From contig NZ_LS483403.1 in assembly GCF_900475675.1 (NCBI RefSeq), positions 868,001-932,000 on the forward strand: 64,000 nt of DNA, given 5' to 3'. A program made the translations under genes and the position numbers. The notes below the pieces were generated by a model. The model did no database searches and had not been told where the DNA came from. It saw only the letters and a program-made list of their open reading frames with translations. This document shows, piece by piece, positions 19,954 to 28,603 of the stretch (the first letter of the stretch is position 1; the number at the start of each line of letters is the position of its first letter). Source of the DNA: Streptococcus lutetiensis (GTDB lineage Bacteria; Bacillota; Bacilli; Lactobacillales; Streptococcaceae).

Positions 19954-21012
19954 TTACTTTCCTCCCTCTTCATTTTTAGTTTTAATAAATTGACGAATCA
20001 TATAATCTGCTCCAACAAAGAAGATAATGAAGGCAGACACAACATCGATAACTTCTGATGGAATACCAATCATGCCTGTTTTACCGATAGCTAGAACAGC
20101 ATACAAGAATGCTGCAAACGGAATACCTAAGGCAGTGTTTACTGCAAGAAGTGAAACGGCCATACCGTCCCAACCAATACTTAGAGAACTTGTTTGTGAG
20201 TAAACATTTCCAAATGTACCAAGTCCTTCTACAGTACCACCAAGACCGGCGAGAGCACCAGAAATAATCATTGAAACGACGATTAAACGTTTAGCTGACA
20301 TACCAGCGTATTCAGCAGCATGTGGGTTAATACCAACTGAGTTAATTTCATAACCTAAGGTTGTTTTACGCATCATAAACCAAACAACCACAACAGCAAT
20401 CAAAGCGATGAAGATACCGATATTGATACGAGAGTTATCTGTTAAAGCTGATAACCATTCTGTTTGATAAGAAGCATTTTCAGAAACTTTGATAGTTGCT
20501 TCTGTTGTACGCATAATTTTATCAGAGAACACATCTTGAATAAGATACTGTGTACCATACAAGATAATGTAGTTCATCATGATTGTAACGATAACTTCAC
20601 TTGTACCGAGGAAGGCACGAAGAATACCTGGAATCGCTCCAGCGATACCACCAGCAATAAGACCAACTAAAACAGTACAAATCACTGAGATTGGTTTTGG
20701 TAGGTCAGGGAATGAAAGGGCAAACCAAACTGACATTACCCAACCGATTAATGCTTGACCAGGAAGACCGACATTAAAGAATCCAGCTTTTGAAGCAACT
20801 GAGAAACCAAGCGCAATAAGGATTAATGGACCCATTGCACGGAAAATTTCACCAATATTTTTAACTGAACCAAATGCTGTATAAAGCAAATCATTATATG
20901 CCCATAGAGGATTGTAACCAAAAGCAAGCATAAGAATCGCTCCAAGCAACATTCCAAGGAAGACTGCAATCAATGGCACAGCCCATTTTTGAGTTTTCTT
21001 AGACATTAACAT
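19954..21012 (-). CDS. nupB: nucleoside ABC transporter permease
   Basis: First permease of the importer, 352 residues from the ATG at 21012 (MLMSKKTQKW), which has GGAGG six bases upstream. A longer frame to 21039 lacks a ribosome site. It has about nine membrane segments, and the coupling loop LGYEINSVGINPHAAEYAG faces the NupA ATPase. It overlaps the end of nupA by 14 bp, so translational coupling is likely. In lactococci the homologous system imports all common nucleosides. Confidence 0.9.
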   Translation of the reverse strand: MLMSKKTQKWAVPLIAVFLGMLLGAILMLAFGYNPLWAYNDLLYTAFGSVKNIGEIFRAMGPLILIALGFSVASKAGFFNVGLPGQALIGWVMSVWFALSFPDLPKPISVICTVLVGLIAGGIAGAIPGILRAFLGTSEVIVTIMMNYIILYGTQYLIQDVFSDKIMRTTEATIKVSENASYQTEWLSALTDNSRINIGIFIALIAVVVVWFMMRKTTLGYEINSVGINPHAAEYAGMSAKRLIVVSMIISGALAGLGGTVEGLGTFGNVYSQTSSLSIGWDGMAVSLLAVNTALGIPFAAFLYAVLAIGKTGMIGIPSEVIDVVSAFIIFFVGADYMIRQFIKTKNEEGGK

Positions 21013-22543
21013 TAGAATCCTCCTTTTCCACTTTACCACCAGCCATCAAAATACCAAGTTCTTGTTTATTGGTTGTGGCAGCGTCTAAGATACCTTGAAT
21101 TTTACCATCGTGAATAACGGCAATACGGTCAGAAACATCAAGGATTTCATCTAATTCAAAGCTAATTACTAAGACTGCTTTACCTTTATCACGCTCCGCT
21201 ACCAAGCGTTTACGGATATATTCAATCGCACCGACGTCAAGACCACGTGTCGGTTGACTAACGATAAGTAAATCAGGGTTACGGTCAATTTCACGAGCGA
21301 TAACAGCTTTTTGTTGGTTACCACCTGATAAGGCACCACCTGAAACGAGTTCACTAGCTGCACGAACGTCAAATTCTTTCATCAACTTACGAGCATGTTC
21401 ATTTAATTTGTTGTAGTTCATAAATCCATGTTTGCTGAGCGGCTCTTTGTAATAAGTTTGAAGAGCAATATTTTCAGCAATTGTCATATCGAGAACCATA
21501 CCATCACGGTGACGATCTTCTGGCACGTGACCAACACCCAATTCAGTAATCTTACGAGGACGTTGGTTAGTCATGTCAATGCCTTTAATGAAGAAGTGAC
21601 CTGACTCTACTTTGCGCAAACCAGTCAAAGCTTCTACCAATTCAGTTTGACCGTTACCGTCGATGCCCGCGATACCAACGATTTCACCAGCACGAACATC
21701 CAATGACAATTCTTTAACAGCTGGAACACCACGGTTTTCGTTAACAACCAAATCTTTGATTGAAAGAACATCGTCTTTTGGATTAGCTGGAATTTTATCT
21801 GTTTTGAATGAAACAGCACGACCAACCATCAATTCAGCTAATTCGTTACTTGTTGAATCAGCAACTGGAACTGTCTGAATTGATTTACCGTGACGAATAA
21901 CTGTAACTCGGTCAGCAACAGCACGAATTTCATCAAGTTTGTGAGTGATCAAGATGATTGATTTACCTTCTTTAACCAAATTACGCATAATATCAAGCAA
22001 TTCAGTGATTTCAGAAGGTGTTAAAACAGCTGTCGGTTCATCAAAGATAATGATATCTGCTCCGCGGTAAAGTGTTTTTAAAATTTCAACACGTTGTTGC
22101 GCACCAACTGAAATATCAGAAATTTTGGCAGACGGATCTACGGCTAGGCCGTATTTCTCTGATAATTCTTTGATTTCTTTGCTTGCTTTTTTAAGGTCAA
22201 GAATTCCAGGACCTTTTGTTACTTCATTACCCAAGATAATGTTTTCAGCAACTGTAAAAGCTTCTACCAACATAAAGTGTTGATGAACCATTCCGATACC
22301 CATCTTAGCTGATTTAGATGGTGAGTCAAGCCTTGCTTCTTCACCTTTTACTAAGATTTGACCACTTGTTGGTTGTAGAAGACCAGCAAGCATATTCATC
22401 AAAGTCGATTTACCGGCTCCATTTTCTCCGAGGAGAGCGTGGATTTCACCTTTTTTGACTTCTAAATTAATATGGTCATTTGCGACAAAATCACCAAATT
22501 TCTTGGTAATCTCACGCATTTCTATGACGTTTTCATGTGTCAT
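20999..22543 (-). CDS. nupA: nucleoside ABC transporter ATP-binding protein (tandem ATPase)
   Basis: 514-residue double ATPase like those of sugar and nucleoside importers. The first domain has Walker A GENGAGKST, signature ISVGAQQR and Walker B ADIIIFDEPTAVL. In the second half a degenerate Walker A GIDGNGQTELVEAL lacks the Lys, while the signature LSGGNQQK is retained and Walker B reads LLIVSQPTRGLDVG, where Gln replaces the catalytic Glu. So one ATP site is probably weak, as in relatives. It follows bmpA after a terminator and two further hairpins. ATG preceded by AAGGGATC. Confidence 0.93.
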   Translation of the reverse strand: MTHENVIEMREITKKFGDFVANDHINLEVKKGEIHALLGENGAGKSTLMNMLAGLLQPTSGQILVKGEEARLDSPSKSAKMGIGMVHQHFMLVEAFTVAENIILGNEVTKGPGILDLKKASKEIKELSEKYGLAVDPSAKISDISVGAQQRVEILKTLYRGADIIIFDEPTAVLTPSEITELLDIMRNLVKEGKSIILITHKLDEIRAVADRVTVIRHGKSIQTVPVADSTSNELAELMVGRAVSFKTDKIPANPKDDVLSIKDLVVNENRGVPAVKELSLDVRAGEIVGIAGIDGNGQTELVEALTGLRKVESGHFFIKGIDMTNQRPRKITELGVGHVPEDRHRDGMVLDMTIAENIALQTYYKEPLSKHGFMNYNKLNEHARKLMKEFDVRAASELVSGGALSGGNQQKAVIAREIDRNPDLLIVSQPTRGLDVGAIEYIRKRLVAERDKGKAVLVISFELDEILDVSDRIAVIHDGKIQGILDAATTNKQELGILMAGGKVEKEDSNVNV

Positions 22544-22578
22544 GTGTGATCCCTTTCAGTCTAATAATAATTTTTAGG

Positions 22579-22620
22579 TCAGTTAAGTCCATTAAAACAT
22601 GCTTTAATGGACTTAACTGA
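22579..22620 (-). repeat. 18-bp perfect hairpin between bmpA and nupA
   Basis: TCAGTTAAGTCCATTAAA pairs perfectly with its complement around a six-base loop ACATGC. No U-run follows on the minus strand, so it is not a classical terminator. It lies just upstream of nupA and could stabilise the downstream RNA or take part in alternative folding. Confidence 0.75.
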
Positions 22621-22644
22621 GATAAAAATAAGATTTATCTCAGT
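22616..22644 (-). repeat. 11-bp hairpin overlapping the previous stem
   Basis: ACTGAGATAAA/TTTATCTCAGT with a seven-base loop. It shares five bases (22616-22620) with the 18-bp stem, so the two cannot form fully at once. Confidence 0.7.
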
Positions 22645-22649
22645 CCCTG

Positions 22650-22680
22650 AAAAAAGGCGACCAATTTGGTCGCTTTTTTC
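22650..22680 (-). terminator. terminator after bmpA
   Basis: GCGACCA/TGGTCGC stem flanked by A- and T-runs. Partial read-through would give much BmpA and less NupABC, as expected for a binding protein and its transporter. Confidence 0.85.
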
Positions 22681-22690
22681 AAAAGAGCGA

Positions 22691-23755
22691 TTATTTGTTT
22701 ACGCCATCATCTACTTTTACTTCGCCTTTGATAACTTTTTCTTTTGCAGTTTCTACAGCAGATTTGATGTTATCTGGAAGGTTTTTAGTAACAAGATCAA
22801 CACCACCGTCTTTAAGACCGTATGTTTTAGTTGTGTTACCCTCAAATTTATCACCTTTGAGTTGACGGTTAGCAATATCATTAACAACTTGACCTACTTC
22901 TTTGATTGTTGAAGTCAAAACAAAGTTTGATTTCACTTTATCCGATGAAGTGTAGTTACCTTCTTCAGTTTGGTCACGGTCTACACCAATAACCCAAACT
23001 TTTTTGTCGCTATCAGCCGGTAATTTTTCGTTGATTTCTTTGGCTTGTGAGAAGACACCAGTACCAGAACCACCTGCAGCTTGGTAAATAACGTCAGCAC
23101 CACCAGCATACATTGTTGCAGCAATTGTTTTACCTTTAGCTGAATCTGAGTATGAACCGACATATTGAACGTCAACTTTGATTGAGCTATCTACTGAAGC
23201 AACACCTTCTTTGAATCCAGTTTCAAAACGAGTAATTGTATCAGATTCAACACCACCTACAAAACCAACGTGTTTTGTTTTAGATTGCATTGCAGCTGCG
23301 ATACCTGCAAGGTAAGCACCTTCATTATCTGCAAACAATACACTTTCAACATTTTTGTGGTCTGCAACAACATCATCGATAATAACATAGTTTGTATCTT
23401 CATTTTGAGGTGCAGCTTCATCAACAGCGTCGTGAAGGTTGTAACCAATCGCAAAAACAAGGTTGTAACCATTTGAAACAGCTGAGTCTAGGTTTGTTGC
23501 ATAGTCTGACTCACTATCAGATTGGAAGTAAGTGTAGTCAGTATCTTTTTTCAATTTGTTTTCTTTACCCCAAGCTTGCATACCTTCCCAAGCAGATTGA
23601 TTGAATGATTTATCATCAACACCACCTGTATCAGTAATGATTGCAGCTTTTACGCTAGAATCTGAGCTTGAGCTAGATGAATTTGAACGACTACATGCGC
23701 CAAGCGCTAATGTTGCTACTGCAGCAAGTCCAAGACCAACAATTTTCTTGTTCAT
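22691..23755 (-). CDS. bmpA: nucleoside-binding lipoprotein (BmpA/PnrA family)
   Basis: Extracellular substrate receptor of the NupABC importer, 354 residues. The signal peptide ends in the lipobox LALGAC with Cys21 as the lipid anchor, followed by a Ser-rich linker. The mature protein follows the PnrA/TmpC pattern: AAIITDTGGVDDKSFNQSAWEG near residue 36, and VGGVESDTITRFETGF and GGSGTGVFSQA later. PnrA homologues bind purine nucleosides. The ATG has AGGAGGG upstream. A 189-nt, highly structured leader separates it from deoC. Confidence 0.93.
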   Translation of the reverse strand: MNKKIVGLGLAAVATLALGACSRSNSSSSSSDSSVKAAIITDTGGVDDKSFNQSAWEGMQAWGKENKLKKDTDYTYFQSDSESDYATNLDSAVSNGYNLVFAIGYNLHDAVDEAAPQNEDTNYVIIDDVVADHKNVESVLFADNEGAYLAGIAAAMQSKTKHVGFVGGVESDTITRFETGFKEGVASVDSSIKVDVQYVGSYSDSAKGKTIAATMYAGGADVIYQAAGGSGTGVFSQAKEINEKLPADSDKKVWVIGVDRDQTEEGNYTSSDKVKSNFVLTSTIKEVGQVVNDIANRQLKGDKFEGNTTKTYGLKDGGVDLVTKNLPDNIKSAVETAKEKVIKGEVKVDDGVNK

Positions 23756-23944
23756 GAAAAATGAACCCTCCTAAAAAAACTTATAAGCAACGTTTGTTGC
23801 TAAAATCTATCAAGCCAATTGGCTTAATGAACACTCTGAAAATAGACTTAGGCTAAGTCTACGAAACTGTGGCATCGTTACCACCTGACCGTCATCGCGA
23901 CCGTCCATATAGAAAATAAATTATCTTTTTAAAGTAAACACTGA
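23756..23944 (-). promoter_or_regulatory. structured leader of bmpA, unclassified
   Basis: On the minus strand, in order: direct repeat GACGGTC twice (23899-23905 and 23887-23893), tetraloop hairpin GTGGTA-ACGA-TGCCAC (23869-23884), hairpin TAGACTTA-GCC-TAAGTCTA (23843-23861), palindrome AAGCCAATTGGCTT (23812-23825), and stem AGCAAC/GTTGCT (23786-23801). Seven U follow shortly after, then the ribosome site. This looks like a cis-regulatory RNA with possible attenuation. It does not show the conserved cores of purine, preQ1 or other riboswitches I know. Confidence 0.6.
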
Positions 23945-24610
23945 TTAATAGCTACCTTCTGCAGCTGTTTCACCGTTCACGATTGCAACACCAGATGATG
24001 CTCCAATACGTGTTGCACCAGCTTTAACAAACGCTTCAGCATCAGCGTATGAACGAGCTCCACCGGCAGCTTTTACCCCAACGTTAGGTCCAACTGTTTT
24101 ACGCATAAGAGCAACATCATGAACATTTGCTCCTGCAGTTGAAAAACCAGTAGATGTTTTAACGTAATCAGCTCCTGCCGCTACAGACAGTTGACATGCT
24201 TTTTCTTTTTCTTCATCAGTTAAAAGACATGTTTCAATGATAACTTTTACTAATTTATCACCGCTTGTTTCAACAACAGCACGAATATCATTTTCAACAA
24301 AATCATACTCTTTTGCTTTCAAGCGACCGATATTAATTACCATATCAATCTCATCAGCACCATTTTCGATAGCATCTTTTGTTTCAAATGCTTTCACACG
24401 ACTTGTGTTAGCTCCTAGAGGAAATCCGATAACAGTACAAACTTTTACATCAGAATCTTTTAAGGCTTCTGCAGCATGAGAAACCCAAGTTGGGTTAACA
24501 CAGACACTAGCAAAGTTGTATTCTTTAGCTTCAGCAATAAGATTATCAATTTGATCTTGAGTGCTTTCAGGTTTCAATAAAGTGTGATCAATGTATTTGT
24601 TAATTGACAT
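23945..24610 (-). CDS. deoC: deoxyribose-phosphate aldolase
   Basis: Cleaves 2-deoxyribose-5-phosphate to glyceraldehyde-3-phosphate and acetaldehyde, the last step in use of deoxynucleosides. It has 221 residues. Start [14 protein letters not shown] is typical. The Schiff-base Lys lies in [12 protein letters not shown], and [11 protein letters not shown] and [11 protein letters not shown] complete the barrel. ATG preceded by AAAGGAAATTA. In many streptococci deoC neighbours cdd and a nucleoside phosphorylase gene; neither is present here. The bmpA leader follows at once. Confidence 0.97.
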   Translation of the reverse strand: MSINKYIDHTLLKPESTQDQIDNLIAEAKEYNFASVCVNPTWVSHAAEALKDSDVKVCTVIGFPLGANTSRVKAFETKDAIENGADEIDMVINIGRLKAKEYDFVENDIRAVVETSGDKLVKVIIETCLLTDEEKEKACQLSVAAGADYVKTSTGFSTAGANVHDVALMRKTVGPNVGVKAAGGARSYADAEAFVKAGATRIGASSGVAIVNGETAAEGSY

Positions 24611-24798
24611 TAATATAATTTCCTTTCCTTCCTGAAAATGTTATTTTCATTTCATTAATAATTACACTCTATCTATTCTACCATTTTTTTGATAGAATGT
24701 AAGTCTTTTTTGCTATTTTTTTAATAAAGAGTAAAAATGGCAAAAACCGAAAATTCATTAAAACGCTTATTTTGTTTAACTTCTATATAAAAAACCTT

Positions 24799-24847
24799 AT
24801 TATAGCAACCTTTTCGCACTTAATATGACATATGTGTCATGTGTCAT
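24799..24847 (-). promoter_or_regulatory. promoter-like box with TGACA/TGTCA cluster, proximal to deoC
   Basis: Minus-strand TATAAT (24799-24804). Starting 21 bp upstream are TGACA (24826-24830), TGTCA (24835-24839) and TGTCA (24842-24846), forming ATGACATATGTGTCAT. There is no good -35, so the cluster may be an activator site. Confidence 0.5.
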
Positions 24848-24974
24848 ATTCGTTATTTCTGAACCTTTTCCTATTATTTTACTATAAACAACAAGATTTT
24901 GCGACCGTAAAATTAGTGAGTTTCGGTTTTGCAACCGCTTTACATTAGTTTGTTTTATGATTTTTATATGAATA

Positions 24975-25039
24975 ATTATACTTTGAAAAGTGACTAAGAT
25001 GTCATAATTATTCTATGACATTTGTCACAAAGCTTGTCA
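24975..25039 (-). promoter_or_regulatory. second promoter-like box with TGACA/TGTCA cluster
   Basis: Minus-strand TATAAT (24975-24980). The sites TGTCA 25000-25004, TGACA 25016-25020, TGTCA 25023-25027 and TGTCA 25035-25039 start 19 bp upstream. The layout repeats that of the box near 24800. Confidence 0.45.
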
Positions 25040-25112
25040 TTAAAGGAATTCAACAAAAAAATCCTTATCGAACTAGAAATAATAACTAATCCAATAAAGA
25101 TTTTTTATTCAC

Positions 25113-25706
25113 TTATTTTATTTTTTCACTACGTAAAATATAATAGCCTTTATCGCGCTTTAAAATCTCAACATTTCCAAAAACTTCTTCCATTTTGGCT
25201 TTTGCACTTGGTGCACCTTGTTTTTTCTGAATAACAATTGTCAAATTGCCACCAACTTTTAAATAGTTAATACTTTCAGAAATAATTGTATGGACAACTT
25301 GTTTTCCTGCACGAATTGGCGGATTACTGATGATATAATCAAATGTTCCATTGACTTTCTCGTAGATATTTGATTGGAAAATATCAGCTTCGACACCATT
25401 TTTTTGTGCATTTTGTTTCGCTAAATCAATTGCACGATTATTGATATCAACCATAGTTGGTTTAACATCTTGAACTTTTGCTAGTGAAATTCCTAAAGGA
25501 CCATATCCACAACCAAGATCTAACAGTGTCTTTCCTTTTTCGAAATCTAGGGTATTTAAAAGGACTTGACTCCCATAATCTACCATTTTTTTAGAAAAAA
25601 CGCCTGAATCAGTTAAAAAAGTAAACGATTGCCTAAGTAAGGTAACTTTTAATTCATGAATGTCATGAGCACTATCAGGGTTTTCTGCATAATACATTTT
25701 AGTCAT
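25113..25706 (-). CDS. class I SAM methyltransferase, RsmC-like
   Basis: Predicted cytosolic N2-guanine rRNA methyltransferase of the small RsmC type (YbxB-like), 197 residues. SAM motif LLDLGCGYGPLGISLA is near residue 60, motif IV FDYIISNPPIRAG contains the catalytic NPPI, and the C-terminus is basic. It lies upstream of deoC, a conserved neighbourhood in streptococci, but a 500-bp gap separates them here. Target nucleotide is inferred from the family only. ATG start; divergent from coaA with a 131-bp shared promoter region. Confidence 0.88.
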   Translation of the reverse strand: MTKMYYAENPDSAHDIHELKVTLLRQSFTFLTDSGVFSKKMVDYGSQVLLNTLDFEKGKTLLDLGCGYGPLGISLAKVQDVKPTMVDINNRAIDLAKQNAQKNGVEADIFQSNIYEKVNGTFDYIISNPPIRAGKQVVHTIISESINYLKVGGNLTIVIQKKQGAPSAKAKMEEVFGNVEILKRDKGYYILRSEKIK

Positions 25707-25778
25707 TCTTCTATCACTTTCTCTTATAATGCACTTCTATTTTATCATACTCTTCTATCATATCAAGCATTGTAACTG

Positions 25779-25807
25779 TTTTCAACTAAAGCTTAAAATG
25801 CTATAAT
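25779..25807 (+). promoter_or_regulatory. coaA promoter
   Basis: TTTTCA (25779-25784), 17 bp, TATAAT (25802-25807). Confidence 0.75.
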
Positions 25808-25837
25808 AAGGTACATAACCTCTTTAAGGAGTTTCGT

Positions 25838-26758
25838 ATGACTAACGAATTTATTAATTTTGATCTTATTTCTCGCGAGACTTGGCAGGAATTGCATCGA
25901 AAAACTCAGCCGCTTCTCACAGCTGAGGAACTTGAATCGATTAAAAGTTTAAATGATAACATCAGTATCCAAGATGTTATTGAAGTTTATCTTCCTTTAA
26001 TCAGTTTGATTCAAATTTACAAAAACGCTCAAGAAAACCTTTCGTTTTCAAAAAGTATCTTTTTAAAAAAAGATGCAAGTAAACGACCTTTTATTATCGG
26101 AATCTCTGGTTCAGTAGCTGTTGGGAAATCAACGACCAGCCGTCTTCTACAACTTCTACTATCTCGAACATTTAAAGATAGTAAAGTTGAAATGGTAACG
26201 ACCGATGGATTTATTTATCCCAATAAGGTCTTAATTGAGCAAAATATCTTAGACCGTAAAGGATTTCCTGAAAGTTATAACATGGAACTTCTTTTAAACT
26301 TTCTTGACGCTGTCAAAAATGGAATGACGGCTCGTATTCCTGTTTACTCACATGAAGTTTACGACATAATTCCTGATCAAGAACAAGTTATTGAAGCACC
26401 TGATTTCTTAATCGTCGAAGGAATCAATGTTTTTCAGAATCAAAAAAATAAACGTATCTATATGACTGGCTACTTTGATTTTTCTATCTATATTGATGCT
26501 GAAAATGATTTAATTGAAAAATGGTACCTAGAACGTTTTGACAGCTTACTAGAACTTGCTAAGACAGACAAGACAAACTACTATAATAGATTTGTTAAAA
26601 TGCCACACAAAGACGCGTTAGAGTTTGCCAAAATGGTCTGGAAAACTGTCAATCTCGTAAATCTAGAAAAATATATCGAGCCCACTCGAAATAGGGCAGA
26701 ATTAATTTTACACAAGACTGATAATCACAAAATTGATCACATTTACTTGAAAATATAA
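25838..26758 (+). CDS. coaA: pantothenate kinase, type I
   Basis: First, ATP-dependent step of CoA synthesis from pantothenate. It has 306 residues, as in bacterial type I CoaA. P-loop [15 protein letters not shown] lies near residue 92, followed by [23 protein letters not shown] and [11 protein letters not shown] of the kinase core. ATG with AAGGAG 8 bp upstream and a clear promoter. With coaB, coaC and panT elsewhere in the window, this completes uptake and the first three enzymatic steps. Monocistronic; rpsT follows from its own promoter. Confidence 0.97.
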   Translation: MTNEFINFDLISRETWQELHRKTQPLLTAEELESIKSLNDNISIQDVIEVYLPLISLIQIYKNAQENLSFSKSIFLKKDASKRPFIIGISGSVAVGKSTTSRLLQLLLSRTFKDSKVEMVTTDGFIYPNKVLIEQNILDRKGFPESYNMELLLNFLDAVKNGMTARIPVYSHEVYDIIPDQEQVIEAPDFLIVEGINVFQNQKNKRIYMTGYFDFSIYIDAENDLIEKWYLERFDSLLELAKTDKTNYYNRFVKMPHKDALEFAKMVWKTVNLVNLEKYIEPTRNRAELILHKTDNHKIDHIYLKI

Positions 26759-26787
26759 GTAAATTTTCCTGAAACAGTGATTAAGAC

Positions 26788-26816
26788 TTGCCAAAACGCA
26801 ATAAATTCTATATAAT
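26788..26816 (+). promoter_or_regulatory. rpsT promoter
   Basis: TTGCCA (26788-26793), 17 bp, TATAAT (26811-26816). Confidence 0.85.
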
Positions 26817-26848
26817 AATGTAGTTAGATTAATTTGGAGGTGAAAACA

Positions 26849-27085
26849 TTGGCAAATATTAAATCAGCTATCAAACGCGCTGAACTTAACGTTAAACAAA
26901 ACGAAAAAAATTCAGCACAAAAATCAGCTATGCGTTCTGCTATCAAAGCATTTGAAGCTAACCCATCTGAAGAGCTTTTCCGTGCCGCTTCTGCAAGCAT
27001 CGATAAAGCTGAATCAAAAGGTTTGATTCACAAAAACAAAGCTAGCCGCGATAAAGCACGTCTTGCTGCTAAATTGGCTAAATAA
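26849..27085 (+). CDS. rpsT: 30S ribosomal protein S20
   Basis: Small basic protein of 78 residues that binds 16S rRNA. It starts at TTG (26849, [14 protein letters not shown]), with GGAGGTG 8 bp upstream; a longer frame upstream would put the ribosome site inside the gene. A non-ATG start of S20 is a known feature that permits autogenous control. Lys/Arg/Ala-rich helices and a clean terminator follow. Next to coaA, as in other streptococci. Confidence 0.96.
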   Translation: MANIKSAIKRAELNVKQNEKNSAQKSAMRSAIKAFEANPSEELFRAASASIDKAESKGLIHKNKASRDKARLAAKLAK

Positions 27086-27093
27086 TATCCAAT

Positions 27094-27120
27094 GAAAACT
27101 CCAAATGGAGTTTTTCTTTT
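27094..27120 (+). terminator. rpsT terminator
   Basis: AAAACTCC/GGAGTTTTT stem with AAAT loop and T-rich tail. Confidence 0.8.
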
Positions 27121-27186
27121 TCTAATGAACACTCTTACAAACTAAAAAGGCTCTTTTGTACTGACCCCAAAAAGTTGGACAATAAA

Positions 27187-28041
27187 TTATTGAAAAGATT
27201 TAGTTCTGTATTGCACAGGACTGAGTCCTTTTAATTTTGTCTTGATACGTTTATTGTTGTAATAAAAAATATAATCCGTAATGGCTTGTTCTAGCTTATC
27301 AAGCGACTTAAAAGTCTTTTCATAACCGTAAAACATCTCAGACTTTAAGAGGCCAAAGAAGGACTCCATCATGCCATTATCTGGACTATTTCCCTTGCGT
27401 GACATAGATGGACGAATCCCTTTGGATGCCAAGAAATCATGATAAGACTGGTGTTGATATTGCCACCCTTGGTCGCTGTGAAGAATAGTTCCTTGGTAAG
27501 AGGTAGCCGGAAATGCTCTTTTAAGCATGGTTTGAACCTGTTTTAAATCAGGTGAGCGTGGCAAGGTGAATTCAATAATCTCACTATTGTATCCATCAAG
27601 AACAGGGGATAAATAGAGTTTCTCTCTAATATTTGGTAAAGCGAATTCAGTGACATCTGTATAACACTTCTCATAAGGCTTAGCCCCTTCAAACTGACGT
27701 TGAATTAGATTATCAGCTTTCTTCCCAATCTCTCCCTTGTAAGACGAGTATTTACGCTTACAACGAGTACGAGCAGCGAGTCCCATGAGTTTCATTAACC
27801 GTTGAACCTTCTTATGATTGATAACAAATCCTCGGTTTCTTAGTTCTAAATGAATACGACGGTATCCATAATTGCCTTTATGGTCATCGTAAATGGTTTG
27901 AATCATCTCTTTGACCTTCTTATCTTTCTTAGCTCTATTAAACCGTTTCAACTGATAATAAGTAGAACGAGCTAGCTTAGCGGTTTTTAGTAAGAGGTCT
28001 AATCGAAATCCTCCTGAGACCAGTTCTCTAACTGTTTCCAC
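27187..28041 (-). CDS. IS3-family transposase OrfB (DDE integrase domain)
   Basis: 284 residues with an N-terminal HTH_21-type segment and an rve integrase core. Catalytic triad: Asp in CYTDVTEF, Asp in [11 protein letters not shown], Glu in NGMMESFFG. It is expected to be expressed as OrfAB fusion by -1 frameshifting in the 43-bp overlap with orfA. A GTG at 28041 is the nominal start. An A4G run occurs in the overlap, but no textbook slippery heptamer was recognised. Confidence 0.93.
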   Translation of the reverse strand: METVRELVSGGFRLDLLLKTAKLARSTYYQLKRFNRAKKDKKVKEMIQTIYDDHKGNYGYRRIHLELRNRGFVINHKKVQRLMKLMGLAARTRCKRKYSSYKGEIGKKADNLIQRQFEGAKPYEKCYTDVTEFALPNIREKLYLSPVLDGYNSEIIEFTLPRSPDLKQVQTMLKRAFPATSYQGTILHSDQGWQYQHQSYHDFLASKGIRPSMSRKGNSPDNGMMESFFGLLKSEMFYGYEKTFKSLDKLEQAITDYIFYYNNKRIKTKLKGLSPVQYRTKSFQ

Positions 28042-28550
28042 CTTTTGCGCTGTAAGGCTTCGTCCCTCAAGCGCAATTCCCTCAACTTTTTTAGATAAGC
28101 TACCTTGGTACGCAGACGCTCATTCTCTTCCAGAATATGCTCTAGCTCAGTCATTTCTTTACAAGTTTTCTTTGGTTTACGTCCCATCTTACTCGGTCTC
28201 CCTCGTTGTTTCTCAACAATAGTATACCCGTTTTTCTTGTATTGTGCTATCCAATTGGTGAGTAGGGATTGTTGGGGAAGAGCATAATCCAGTGATACGG
28301 TGAGCTGAGATTGACCTTCAATAAGAACTTTATTAATAATTTCCTGCTTTAATTTAGAGGGATAATACTTATTTTTCCCTTTTTTAACAACCTCAATACC
28401 ATGTTTATTCATAAGCCGTACCATGTACTTAAGATTGGATAGACATACACCGTACTTTCGACTAATATAAGGCCAAGAAAAACCAGCTTGTCTTAACTGA
28501 TATATTTCTAGTTTATCTTCATAACTTAATTTCATACAAAAACACCCCAA
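27999..28550 (-). CDS. IS3-family transposase OrfA (helix-turn-helix)
   Basis: 183 residues. Two helix-turn-helix segments ([20 protein letters not shown] and the [13 protein letters not shown] region) bind the IS ends. A C-terminal leucine-zipper-like helix ([20 protein letters not shown]) serves oligomerisation. The frame continues into orfB by frameshifting. ATG near the right inverted repeat. Intact. Confidence 0.9.
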   Translation of the reverse strand: MGCFCMKLSYEDKLEIYQLRQAGFSWPYISRKYGVCLSNLKYMVRLMNKHGIEVVKKGKNKYYPSKLKQEIINKVLIEGQSQLTVSLDYALPQQSLLTNWIAQYKKNGYTIVEKQRGRPSKMGRKPKKTCKEMTELEHILEENERLRTKVAYLKKLRELRLRDEALQRKRWKQLENWSQEDFD

Positions 28551-28603
28551 TCGTTAGATTTTTTTCTGTCTAACTTTTGGGGTGCAGGTCAGTTAAGCCT
28601 TTT

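Larger units (their letters stand above)
24611..25112. other. 502-bp deoC upstream region without a gene
   Basis: AT-rich, no supported reading frame. It holds two promoter-like boxes with TGACA/TGTCA clusters (annotated separately) and a weak cre-like sequence on the minus strand around TAAGCGTTTTAA (24758-24769). A remnant of cdd or pdp was looked for by eye and not found. Confidence 0.5.
27162..28591 (-). mobile_element. IS3-family insertion sequence, IS150 group (IS861-like)
   Basis: About 1430 bp, close to IS861 (about 1.44 kb). Imperfect terminal inverted repeats: left TGACCCCAAAAAGTTGGACA and right, read inward, TGACCTGCACCCCAAAAGTT, the right end carrying five extra bases. Two overlapping frames, orfA and orfB, read on the minus strand. 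All catalytic residues are present, so the copy may be active. No clear short target duplication is visible at the ends. Confidence 0.9.

Noticed and set aside
20999..22543. Frameshift or error in the second ATPase half of nupA
   Set aside because: The degenerate second Walker A is normal for tandem ATPases of this importer family.
23756..23944. Purine or preQ1 riboswitch before bmpA
   Set aside because: The conserved core bases of those classes are not present; only position and nucleoside context suggested it. Kept as an unclassified leader.
24820..24850. ComR box with a comS-type peptide gene
   Set aside because: The GACA-N4-TGTC palindrome resembles a ComR box, but no small peptide with a WW ending and no comR were found nearby.
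25022..25234. 70-codon plus-strand reading frame
   Set aside because: Overlaps the 3' end of the methyltransferase antisense, low-complexity hydrophobic, no ribosome site and no recognisable family.
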